Assembly: GCF_004359215.1 (NCBI RefSeq)
Contig: NC_090616.1
Location: forward strand, 619,905-645,994
DNA: 26,090 nt
From: Bremia lactucae
Taxonomy: Eukaryota > Oomycota > Peronosporomycetes > Peronosporales > Peronosporaceae
Direction of reading: 5' to 3'
The position numbers and the translations under genes are program-made. Below are positions 18,985 to 26,090 of this stretch, one piece after another (position 1 is the first letter of the stretch; the number at the start of each line of letters is the position of its first letter). The notes beneath the pieces were generated by a model that was given only the letters and a program-made list of their open reading frames with translations, was not told the DNA's origin and ran no database searches.

Positions 18985-19014
18985 TATCATCGAACATGTC
19001 CATGTTGGATGATA
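18985..19014 (-). promoter_or_regulatory. Leader palindrome of element C
   Basis: The arms are TATCATC-G-AACATG and CATGTT-G-GATGATA, with two bases between and a single G/G mismatch. It lies in the same place as the palindrome of B (10843-10867) but with different paired bases, so pairing itself seems kept. Confidence 0.6.
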
Positions 19015-19033
19015 GAACTGTGGTCTTTGGACG

Positions 19034-19051
19034 GACTACAAAGTGCTATCA
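19034..19051 (-). promoter_or_regulatory. Putative primer-binding site of element C
   Basis: On the minus strand TGATAGCACTTTGTAGTC begins two bases after the 5' LTR. It agrees with the site of B at 16 of 18 positions. The expected TGG start has become TGA. Confidence 0.5.
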
Positions 19052-19053
19052 GG

Positions 19054-19482
19054 TGTAACGGAGCACTGCTGACTTGTACTGCTTCAGTACAAGTCCACTT
19101 CGCACTGCTTCAGTGCGAGTGGTGCCTAGTGCGTGCAATGGAACGTGCAATGGAAGACTCTCTTTTAAAACACTTGCTTTGAAGAGGTTTAAAATAAACT
19201 GCTTATAATATAATTAAGTTCTTCTGTTTCGATCTAATGATACTAACTCAATTATAAACTAATACAAATCATGTAATAAAGTCTTATTTGTCCTCGCTTT
19301 GCACGCGTCCAGTGCTGACTGGACCGCGGAGAAGTAAATATAATGGCCTTTATCTAATAATGGAAAAGCTTTTGAAATATTACTATGTAAAGATTATTAT
19401 CCAAATATTATCTACCTCTTAAAAAATATATAAATTAACAACCGTTAAAGGATAATCTCACGTAGCGACACAACCCGTTACA
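19054..19482 (-). repeat. 5' LTR of element C
   Basis: The termini are TGTAACGGAG and CCCGTTACA, with perfect TAAGG outside. It is 429 bases long and matches 11660-12073. No gene is seen inside. Confidence 0.92.
19072..19117 (-). other. Paired hairpins in the 5' LTR of C
   Basis: ACTTGTACTG (19072-19081) pairs with CAGTACAAGT (19085-19094). CGCACTG (19101-19107) pairs with CAGTGCG (19111-19117). Both loops are CTT. In element RNA they would lie just upstream of the primer-binding site. Confidence 0.7.
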
Positions 19483-19487
19483 TAAGG
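19483..19487. repeat. Target site duplication TAAGG, right of C
   Basis: TAAGG follows the right LTR of C and matches 11655-11659. Confidence 0.88.
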
Positions 19488-20009
19488 TATGTAGGCGGGC
19501 ACGTCGTAATGCGGCCACGCTCTGCTTAGACACACACCCTAGCACAGCGAAGAAGCGGTTTAACCAGATTCTCTTGCAGGTAGTTGTGGTGGGCGCGATA
19601 GCGACTCACCCAACGCACTAAGTACTTTGGTTTAGTGTCGTCACGTGAGCGGTGGCCCGGCTCGTCGTGCACACTTTCCAAGTAGATTTAGTTTTAGACT
19701 GATTTATATTTGATCGTATTAAGTATAAATACCTATTTTTACCAATCAAAATGTCATCTCTATAGATAAGTCGAATATGTATTGCGATCGTATCTTTCTT
19801 GATACCTCGCGTAACTTTGACGCTAGCCGTCATCCCTTCTAATGTGAATGCACCCATGTGCATCACATACACGAGGATTGGTCGCAAGTGTGAACCACAC
19901 CCGAGTGCTGGGTCTAATTACTCTAATTTAGTAATTGACCACCCCCTTAAGTAAACCAAGTGTACTTAACGGGGACTGTGTAACGTTAGGGCAGTTTCAG
20001 CTCGGTACA
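19488..20009 (-). repeat. 3' LTR of element D, first part (cut by C)
   Basis: The minus-strand start TGTACCGAGC at 20009 lies next to the polypurine tract. It aligns with 2404 to about 2930 of A through CCCCGTTAAGT.CAC, GCTAGCCGTCATCCCTTC and GCGCCCACC. Element C was inserted at TAAGG, so the rest of this LTR is at 11654 and below. An open frame at 19887-19618 is not kept in A and is not called a gene. Confidence 0.82.
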
Positions 20010-20025
20010 CCATCCCCCTTTAAAG
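20010..20025 (-). promoter_or_regulatory. Polypurine tract of element D
   Basis: On the minus strand CTTTAAAGGGGGATGG precedes the LTR start. It matches the place and type of the tract in A and fixes the minus orientation of D. Confidence 0.7.
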
Positions 20026-20129
20026 AACGAATTTACATTTTTAAATTCATCAAAAGAGAGCAAGGAACTGCGAGCAGCCTTACGCGCCGCTAGTTCACTC
20101 AATCACTCTAGCGACCTACGGCGCCAAAG

Positions 20130-21628
20130 ATGCCACCTAAAAGGGGCCGTGTTGGTGGGTCGTCTGCGAAGACGCCAACTCAACCCGCACTAAGCGCGCG
20201 CGCCGCGTTAATTTGCCGGCCGCGTCCAATGTCTTAGTCGAAACGCCGACAGCCACTGCTGCTGTCGTGTTAACGGGGCTAAAGAATCCATCCCATTTTA
20301 ACAGTGAGGATGCTGATCCATCGCTCATTGTCGACTACAATGAGTCGACACCGTTGCCGTCACCTCATAGAAGTGATGCGGACAACGAGCTCATGAGGAA
20401 GGATGATGGCGCATTATTGCCCATCCAAACTTCTCTCGTTGCTATCTACATGGAGACAGCAACATTCCCGAATGCTGTCTCGTCGTCACGCTGGATAGCA
20501 CAGCGACAGATAATGAGAGCGCTGCCCATAAAGGCGCAGCCGCTTCTTTGTTGGGTAAAACCACAACGCCTTATGCTCATACCATTATCCATAATGCTTC
20601 TGACATAGAAGATTCGGAGTCTAAGCCGCCGACGACACGTGAACGTGCTCAGTCGGTGTCACAAGCCAGTCGTTAAGACCGTGACTATGTGACGGGTAGC
20701 ATATCATCGATGCCCCCTCCATTTAAATGGCCTCGTTCAAACGGGCCAAGAGCGTCGCTCCTTAAGCGCACTTTTGCAGACGCACATAATAATTATGGCT
20801 TCTTTAACTCATGGAGGGCTCAGGTAAAATCGCTTGGTCGTATTTTCCCGATCCCAGTCGTGCTGCGTTCAAAAGAAACGCCCGACCAATACGAGGCGGA
20901 ATTCCAGCGCCGCATCATCCGCATTTCGATGCGATGAACCAACGGTTGCAGCGAGTTAATTTCGCCCGCTTGCGTGTGAAACAAATTATGAGTAGTACTG
21001 TACCCTCTGTTTCTTCTAACTAAGCTGCTCCTGCTAATCCATTTGAGACAAGCGGAGAGGCCTCAACTGGTGCTCCTTTCCATAGGCAACCACCAAGCCG
21101 GGCACATCAATACGTAGGGTATCGATCGGTTCCAAGAGTCAAACTCTTCGGGTAACCTCTCCATTGGACGAGGATTTGACACTTCTGCCTCGCGTAGCGG
21201 TAAACAAGCAATCTTCAGCTAGGAAGCGTTGGTTCTCATCTGATCCATTAGTGCAGGCTGCACCTGATCCATTAGTGCAGGCTGCACCCGATTGGAGTGA
21301 CGATCTCGCCCTCCTACTGGCGGCTGCCATACCTTCCTCCGCTCAGTCGCAGGCATTAAGCGCTATTGAACGACGCATTAAAGATCTTGAGGATTACGTC
21401 TTGCGACTGACCTCGGATCTTCAGGATGTCTGCGCAAAGGATCGTCAGGGTTGTAAACGCCTGAAACTTCGGCTTAACATCCTAAAGAAATTGATGCTGA
21501 GGGACCAGCAGTACTTGATGTACTTTTTCACCCGCCCTAAAGCGTTCATTATTTTTGCGACCATTTCGGTCAGCATATTCTTTTCGTTTATCCTGTGCGC
21601 TTGCCATCGCGTCACGGACTTTTCGTGA
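20130..21628 (+). pseudogene. Antisense reading frame (aORF) of element D, function unknown
   Basis: Partner of the frame at 2271-894 and equally unrecognised. It starts at ATG 20130 with a basic, nuclear-signal-like MPPKRGRVGGSSAKTPTQ and PALSARAAL, then TAG at 20235. A shifted frame (20213-20608) reads NVLVETPTATAAVVL, FNSEDADPSLIVDYNESTP. The central block (20600-20935) has PPTTRERAQSVSQASR, KASLLK-like PRASLLKRTFADAHNNYGF and FFNSWRAQVKSLGRIFPIPV. Then VKQIMSSTVPSVSSN, a stop, and from 21164 MDEDLTLLPRVAVNKQSSARK with a duplicated DPLVQAAP, and the coil SAIERRIKDLEDYVLRLTSD. At 21506 the frame crosses the deletion junction and reads into integrase antisense sequence until TGA 21626. The last part is therefore not native. 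Confidence 0.65.
21241..21288 (+). repeat. 24-base tandem duplication in the aORF of D
   Basis: Two perfect copies of a 24-base unit (21241-21264 and 21265-21288) encode DPLVQAAP twice. Element A has one copy. The change keeps the reading frame. Confidence 0.9.
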
Positions 21629-22620
21629 GATGGCTAATCGCTCATCCACAAAGTGTTGAGCTTCGCTTACGCTTTTTGTATCTAACTCGCCTATGACACC
21701 GCCGAGAGGTCGGTCATAGGAAGTAGTTTTATTGACCACTGCTAAACCGGCAGGGTCACTTCGGCAAGTTTCTGTCGTTGAGATGATACCATCGTGGGTC
21801 ATCGTCACATTGACGAAACTATATCCCTCTTTTGAATTGAGCATAGTGAAAGGCCCTCCCCCACTAAGACTCGGGCCGCGCACAAAAATGACTGGCGTCC
21901 GAGGATGGCGCAGTCCGTTAAAAAAACAGTGTCTCACCCGTACTGGCGTGGAAACTGTTATTTATAGCGAACTCCACAAAGGGCAATTCCTTGCTCCACT
22001 CTTTAAGAGTTGCTATAGTGCGTAAGACATCCGCCACGACCCAATTTGCACGTTCGGTTCGGCCATCGGTCTGGGGATGATCTGCGGTCGACATGTGGAG
22101 CTTGCTACCTAGCACCTCGAACACATGTAGCCAAAATCCAGACGTAAAACGTTTATCCCGGTCCGATACTCTGGACTCGGGCATCCCGTGTAGTCGGTAA
22201 ACATGATCCAGGAACAAGAGATCTGCCTCCTTGCCTGGGATCGATGTTTTACATGGTGCTAAATGCACCATTTGCTCAGTCTGTTCACAAAGACAACTAG
22301 CCCCGTCCGACCCTTATGATCAGGCGGCATGCCAAATGTGTAGTCCAGACTTTCTGACTTCCAACAGTTGGTTGAAATCGGTAGCGGCTTCAGTGGCGCA
22401 CTGCTGGACGGTGCAGGCTTAATGCGCTGACACTGTTCGCAAGAGCGAATATAGTGGCCACCCATCTATATAGGTGTGGCCACCAAAATTCCTCTGACAC
22501 TCGTAAGAATGTCTTTTCACGGCCCAGATGCCCACTAGATGGCGCATCATGGAGATCGTGAAGAATCATTAACTTCAGATCTGTACATAGATTCTTAAGA
22601 GATCACAAGGTGCCAATTGA
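21507..22620 (-). pseudogene. Integrase (element D), C-terminally deleted
   Basis: The zinc module reads LHDAPSSGHLGREKTFLRVS and, after a shift, CEQCQRIKPAPSS. The core has SLDYTFGMPPDHKGRTG (first Asp), VNRLSKW with a one-base loss, FLDHVYRLHGMPES, RVSDRDKRFTSGFW (second Asp) and STADHPQTDGRTERANW (Glu), so all three catalytic residues remain. FAINNSFHASTGET and NGLRHPRTPVIFV follow, then the lineage-specific insert and DAMASAQDKRKEYADRNG. At 21507 it stops against the aORF: relative to A about 346 bases with the GPF module and tail are missing. Confidence 0.85.
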
Positions 22621-22754
22621 TGCCGTATCACTCCATCGCTGAAGCTAAAGTGATTCAGCTTAGCCTTTAGGTGCGACGGAAGGAAAACCTTTCGTCCACC
22701 GAAGTGATCCAACAGCAGGCGACAATGTTCGTCCTGGCTGTAGCTCTCCTTTAC
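22575..22754 (-). pseudogene. RNase H-integrase linker (element D)
   Basis: From the gap edge the frame reads VKESYSQDEHCRLLLDHFGG, RKVFLPSHLKAKLNHFSFSD and GVIRHQLAPCDLLRIYV, then a stop at 22575. This is the segment that lies between RNase H and the zinc module of integrase in Gypsy pol proteins. It shows that the sequence right of it, hidden by the gap, should be RT and RNase H. Confidence 0.75.
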
Positions 22755-22854
22755 NNNNNNNNNNNNNNNNNNNNNNNNNNNNNNNNNNNNNNNNNNNNNN
22801 NNNNNNNNNNNNNNNNNNNNNNNNNNNNNNNNNNNNNNNNNNNNNNNNNNNNNN
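22755..22854. other. Assembly gap (100 N)
   Basis: Exactly 100 N, a common placeholder for a gap of unknown size. The flanking pol parts (protease end, integrase linker) normally have RT and RNase H between them, so roughly 1.5 to 2.5 kb may be missing or misjoined. That size is inference. Confidence 0.95.
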
Positions 22855-23222
22855 AACCATGGCATGCCTAGGATGAGGTCATACGGACTCTCCATACCTA
22901 GCACTGTGAACTTTTCTTTACAAGAGAAGTCACTAAAGCTGAAGGCAAGTGCTACGTGAACTCCCTCAGACTTAACAAGCGCGCCGTTCGCTAAGCGAAT
23001 GGTCGCCTCTTCTTGCTTGCCATCCTGGCAAAGCGACTCAAACACCGCCGGTCTCTTTCTCAGAGCCGCGAGTTTTACAAAATTTTGTGATGCACCCGAA
23101 TCCACTAGGAGGGTGGTCACCACCTGGTCATAGCCTCTTACACTTACATGAGCGCTATAGACCAGCAGGGTTGACGTCCGAAATTTCGAGACCTCCGGGA
23201 CTATGCTACCCATTTGTTCCAC
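22855..23222 (-). pseudogene. Aspartic protease (element D), cut by the gap
   Basis: The open frame reads STLLVYSAHVSVRGYDQVV, then TTLLVDSGASQNFVKLAALR with an intact D-S-G active site, ATIRLANGALVKSEGVHVAL, and LGMESPYDLILGMPW, the end motif of the domain. It is the best preserved domain in the window. The first residues (MEQMGSIVPEVSKF) link it to gag. The frame runs into the gap. The rest of the element is broken, so it is listed as a pseudogene. Confidence 0.88.
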
Positions 23223-23256
23223 AACTCTGAACTTAGGGGTAGCTTCAGAGTCCGCG

Positions 23257-24262
23257 TCAGTAGGTCAACCCGCCCCCACTGCGCTCCTGTTTTTTCGACC
23301 CCTCAGTGGTCGATGCAGAACTCATGTGTCCCACACGCTGGTTCTTGCCGTCGCTCTTTGGGAAGGGAGTCCTCTTGCTGAGCATCTTTGCCCCAGCAGG
23401 GACCCTGGCATAGCAGCGAGCTCGCATTTGTAAAAGACAACGTCTACCTTGCCCAACTCCATGGGAGTGGCATCTGTCCTCTCGCCGACGGCATATACCA
23501 AGCTGCCGCCGAGGCACTGTTGTAGGATTGCTCCGCAACGAGAGCAATTTAGATTGCCTCTTCCATCGTCGACGGCTCCTTTCTGAAAAGGGCCTGCCGC
23601 AATGGGTCATGCCGTAGTCCGTTCATAAACGTGGGCACCTTAATGTGCTCCGGAATCGGACCTACGGTTATGGACGCCGACAGCGAGCGCATCTCTTGCA
23701 CATACTCTTGCAGAGATCGCTTCGCCTGTCGCGCTCCAAAGAAGCGCGCCTGAAGCAACACTTCGTTGTTCGGCGGCTGGTACATGGCGCGAATCTTTTT
23801 CTTAAAGATCGCCCATGAAGAAAACGCCTTTAATCCACCATAAACACCGAGTAAGCTCACTCTAAGGCCTTACCGCGCAGGTGCGACATTGCGTACGACG
23901 CCATCCGGCTGTCGCCTCGATGAGCTGCACGACACCGCATTGTTCCACGGCTATAAGCCAGTGGACAATCGTGTGCGCTGCAGTTCCATCGAACTTGGGC
24001 GGGTCCAATCGGATTGGCCTCGGCTGATGCGGCCGTGCAGAATTCATCTCAACAGTCCTAATGAGAGCCTTGTCCAAGCCTGCTCATGCCTTAAATCATC
24101 CTGAGTCTGATTGACTGACTCCGCCGCAGCATGGCTCTGTGCCTCGGACGCTGCTCTCCGCTGTCCGAGCACGAATGCCACAACCTGCATCAACTGAGCA
24201 AAAATGCTCTGGAGGACTGCCCAGGAGCCTGGCCAGGGCTTGTTTACCAAGCCCCTGCGCAA
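23257..24262 (-). pseudogene. gag (element D), frameshifted
   Basis: The N-terminal helical part (24262-24044) reads VLQSIFAQLMQVVAFVLGQ and AASEAQSHAAAESVNQTQDD. A shift leads to RPIRLDPPKFDGTAAHTIVH and WLIAVEQCGVVQLIEA, the start of the Retrotrans_gag domain. Another gives SSWAIFKKKIRAMYQPPNNE, ARFFGARQAKRSLQEYVQEM and KVPTFMNGLRHDPLRQALF. After a further shift a Cys-containing stretch near 23430 may be a ruined zinc knuckle; I see no clean C-x2-C-x4-H-x4-C. This gag differs clearly from those of B and C. The start is uncertain. Confidence 0.8.
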
Positions 24263-24365
24263 TTAGCCCTACCACCTCCCGATGATGTTCGAAATGGTGG
24301 ATAAAAAAGGAGCCCAATCGATGTTGAGGCTCATCCTCACGTACACACGCAGAGATGCAGGTCGT

Positions 24366-24516
24366 TGCATCACATACACAAGGGTTGGTTACAAATGTGA
24401 ACCACACCCGAGTGGTGGGTATAATTACTTTAATTAAGTAATTGACCATCCCCTTAAGTATACCAAGTATACTGACGGGGACTGTGTAACATCAGGGCAA
24501 CTTAAAGCCCAAAACA
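24366..24516 (-). repeat. 5' LTR remnant of element D
   Basis: On the minus strand it begins at 24516 with a worn TGTTTTGGGC, then CTTTAAGTTGCCCTGATGTT, and matches 20009 to about 19855 up to GTGTATGTGATGCA. Homology then ends, so only about the first 150 bases of the LTR remain and the rest, with the primer-binding site, is gone. Confidence 0.75.
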
Positions 24517-24889
24517 ACCACTGCAAAATGTTCATGATCAAGAAATGGGAACTATCCTTTCTAGCGATGTTCCTTTATCTGCACGAGGTAGTCAAAGACT
24601 CGGAGAACGAGAACTTGAACTTGACCACGATAGTGTGCCTGAAAGTATACACAGCGAATGATTGTCGAAGTCTTTCGACACGCAGCCGCACGAACCGCTC
24701 GAAGCCAGTAAGAGTCACTACCTGCAACTAAACGATGAAGAACGGAGGCGCTTCTCCATTTATTCGTGGAAGATGCTTACGTTGGTCGAGCGGATGCCCA
24801 GAAGTGGAGAACGTGCCTGTACGACATTACGAGGGCTATTTTCAAGTAAAAAAGGTTCTGGTAAACCTGGTAGAACAACGAATCACCAC
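24517..24889 (+). other. Non-element stretch between D and E, possible relic of a secreted effector gene
   Basis: No LTR or pol similarity is seen here. On the plus strand 24528-24590 encodes a signal-peptide-like start (MFMIKKWELSFLAMFLYLH). In another frame SARGSQRLGERELELDHDS is followed, after a TGA, by SHYLQLNDEERRRFSIYS. A secretion signal, an RxLR-like motif (QRLG or HYLQ) and a DEER motif in that order recall oomycete RxLR effectors, but the motifs are imperfect and in different frames. A Trp-containing helix (AQKWRTCLYDITRAIFK) lies behind. It may be chance. If real it is a broken relic cut by element E. Confidence 0.25.
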
Positions 24890-25337
24890 TGTAACGGGGC
24901 ATTACGACTTGTACTGCTTCAGCACAAGTCCACTTCGTGCTTCAGATGCGAGTGGTGCCTTACGTTATTTCACGTACACTAGTACGTGCAGAGGAAGACT
25001 TCTCTTTAAGGTAACTAGCTTAGCAGGGTAAAATAAAAACTGTATTAATATAATTAAGTCTCGCTCTTTCTATCTTGTAAATGCTAACTTGAATATAATC
25101 TGATACTAAACATGTAATTGAATTCTTATCTTTATCTTATCTCGTAACTCTCTTTGATTACTTCTACAGCTGATTACTCTGCGGAAAAAAGATATAATGG
25201 TCTATACCTATTTACGGATAAGAATTCTGAATTTTACTATATAAAGTAATATCCTCCAAATATTATCTACCTTTTAGATAATATATTAATTAACAACCTA
25301 TTATTGTTAATTTCATGTAACGATACACCCCGTTACA
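24890..25337 (-). repeat. 3' LTR of element E
   Basis: The termini TGTAACGGGG and CCCGTTACA are both intact. Its 448 bases match the C LTRs (TTTCACGTACACTAGTACGT, CCAAATATTATCTACCTTTT). The hairpin arms ACTTGTACTG (24907-24916) and CAGCACAAGT (24920-24929) pair with one mismatch; the second hairpin is worn. CACGTAC and GTACGTG near 24970 form another inverted repeat. Confidence 0.92.
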
Positions 25338-25353
25338 TCGACCCTCCCTTAAA
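25338..25353 (-). promoter_or_regulatory. Polypurine tract of element E
   Basis: On the minus strand TTTAAGGGAGGGTCGA precedes the LTR start, nearly as in C. Confidence 0.75.
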
Positions 25354-25382
25354 CGACAATCACTCTGACCGTATTTGGATGG

Positions 25383-25403
25383 AGTGGTCAGTATGTGACC
25401 ACT
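25383..25403 (+). promoter_or_regulatory. Inverted repeat before the aORF of E
   Basis: AGTGGTCA (25383-25390) and TGACCACT (25396-25403) pair perfectly over eight bases, 13 bases before the ATG at 25417. C has the shorter version at the same distance. Confidence 0.55.
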
Positions 25404-25416
25404 TAATTTTTAAACG

Positions 25417-26090
25417 ATGTTGATTGGTCAGAACCCTCATTTTAAATTCCATCGCATGAAGAATCAACTCATGCGGGGTGTCGATAGTGCTGCACCTTCG
25501 GCTGCGGTTTGTGCAGCAGCAGGTGACGCACTGTTATCTCTTGCGGCAGACGGAACGTCTGCCGTAGTGTCTTCCACTCGCACATCAGTAGATGTTGCGA
25601 GTGCATGTGGTGATTCACCACGTGAATACGACCCCTCTTTGGAGGTTGACTAAGAGTGCGAGTCGGATGAAATGGCCGACTCGGGGAGAATGGAACAGTC
25701 GCTTGACAGACGTCAGGCGGCTGACTATGAGCCTTCGAATGAGAGAGCTCATTCTGATAGCCGAGTAAATAGTCTATTTGGATCCGACGATGAGGATGAT
25801 CCCTCATCGCCCGTACGATCTCCCATACGGTCACCTGCACGTGTTTCTGTGCAAGGTGATGACGATAGCTTACGCCATCGTAAGAAAAGTTCTTGTGGTA
25901 CCCCTTGGTACCCCTGCATCAGAGGGTACCACTTAGGGAAGTGAAGACAATAAAATGCCTCATGTCGCCCCTGAAAAGAAGCCGTGGCTTTTGCCAGAAC
26001 GGCTTATCAATAGCTTGTCTGGAAAAACTACTCACAACAAATATCCTTTATTTATTGCGACAAAGCTACATGGCCTTGATCCCAGCGCGA
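25417..26090 (+). pseudogene. Antisense reading frame (aORF) of element E, 5' part
   Basis: Starts MLIGQNPHFKFHRM as in C. An Ala-rich block (LLSLAADGTSAVVSSTRTSV) is followed by CGDSPREYDPSLEVD and one TAA stop at 25651; the same frame goes on with ESDEMADSGRMEQSLDRRQ, YEPSNERAHSDSRV, the acidic Ser/Pro block SLFGSDDEDDPSSPVRSPIR and VSVQGDDD. A shift near 25910 leads to APEKKPWLLPERLINSL and KYPLFIATKLHGLDPSA at the window edge. With one stop and one visible shift in about 225 codons it is the best kept copy of the family. The core and coiled coil are off the window. Confidence 0.75.

Larger units (their letters stand above)
11660..19482 (-). mobile_element. Element C: full-length Ty3/Gypsy element with internal inversion
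   Basis: A 7.8 kb unit with LTRs 11660-12073 and 19054-19482 and perfect TAAGG duplications. RT, RNase H, integrase and chromodomain run on the minus strand and the aORF on the plus strand, as in B. Gag and protease, however, run on the plus strand inside 17069-18876. The leader and 5' LTR to their right are again in minus orientation, so the middle block was inverted after insertion or came in as such. It sits in the 3' LTR of element D. Confidence 0.92.
19488..24516 (-). mobile_element. Element D: Ty3/Gypsy element of the A family, split by C and an assembly gap
   Basis: On the minus strand: a truncated 5' LTR (24516-24366), gag, protease, a 100-N gap, the RNase H-integrase linker, integrase, then the opposing aORF, polypurine tract and 3' LTR (20009-19488, continued beyond C at about 11654). 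Proteins and LTR match A in inverted orientation. The integrase end is deleted compared with A. The gag and protease are of a different lineage from those of B and C. Confidence 0.88.
24890..26090 (-). mobile_element. Element E: 3' end of a C-like Ty3/Gypsy element (rest off window)
   Basis: An LTR, polypurine tract and the start of the aORF, all collinear with the left part of C. The minus orientation is inferred from the tract. Gag and pol would lie right of 26090. The five bases before it are ACCAC; the partner duplication is out of view. Confidence 0.88.

Noticed and set aside
19618..19887. 89-codon open frame on the minus strand inside the D LTR
   Set aside because: The matching part of the A LTR does not keep the frame and the protein has no motif; it is probably chance in LTR sequence.
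24517..24521. ACCAC after D and again before E (24885-24889), as if both shared a target duplication
   Set aside because: The two belong to different elements. A five-base match can arise by chance, and the true partners lie elsewhere or off the window.
1..26090. CRISPR arrays, tRNA or rRNA genes, bacterial-type operons
   Set aside because: No regular spaced repeats, cloverleaf or rRNA-like stretches, or bacterial gene layout were seen; the content is eukaryotic LTR retrotransposons.

Overview
This window is a nest of decayed Ty3/Gypsy LTR retrotransposons. I found no intact host gene. The protein style (D-S/C/G-G proteases, integrase motifs such as TADHPQTDG, chromodomain ends, TGTAACGGG LTR termini) is what I associate with oomycete Gypsy elements, so a downy mildew or Phytophthora-like genome (Peronosporales) is my best guess. 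That is inference from recognition, not a database result.

Layout. Five elements are visible. A (1 to about 3190, plus strand) enters from the left edge as the end of an integrase and ends in a 3' LTR. B (3191-11289, minus strand) has two LTRs and a perfect target duplication ATCCG. C (11660-19482, minus strand) has two LTRs and a perfect target duplication TAAGG, but its gag-protease part is inverted inside the element. D (about 19488-24516, minus strand) is of the same family as A and faces it tail to tail. C landed inside the 3' LTR of D, and B landed where the A and D LTRs come together. E (24890 to the right edge, minus strand) is a close relative of C, of which only the 3' LTR and the next part are in view. 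Between D and E lies about 370 bp of other DNA with a faint secreted-effector-like look.

Order of events (inference): A and D came first as an inverted pair, then B and C were inserted into them. All the pol genes carry stops, frameshifts or lost catalytic residues. A 100-N gap in D sits exactly where its reverse transcriptase and RNase H should be.

Most interesting signal: all five elements carry, between the end of pol and the 3' LTR, a long reading frame on the opposite strand to gag-pol. In B, C and E it is one recognisable family: an acidic Ser-rich N-terminal part, a PEK(K/R)PWLL motif, a KLHRL..EAG.P.L motif, a CPCC motif and a coiled-coil C-terminus ending near RTDG. In A and D it is a second type with an MPPK start, the motif FFNSWRAQVKSLGR and also a coiled-coil end. 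Between copies many differences are silent in this antisense frame, which argues that it encodes a real protein. In B and C it also overlaps the chromodomain of pol on the other strand.

Other structural features are conserved between elements: paired hairpins in the LTR next to the 5' leader, a long palindrome in the leader, an 18-base putative primer-binding site, and an inverted repeat just upstream of the antisense frame.
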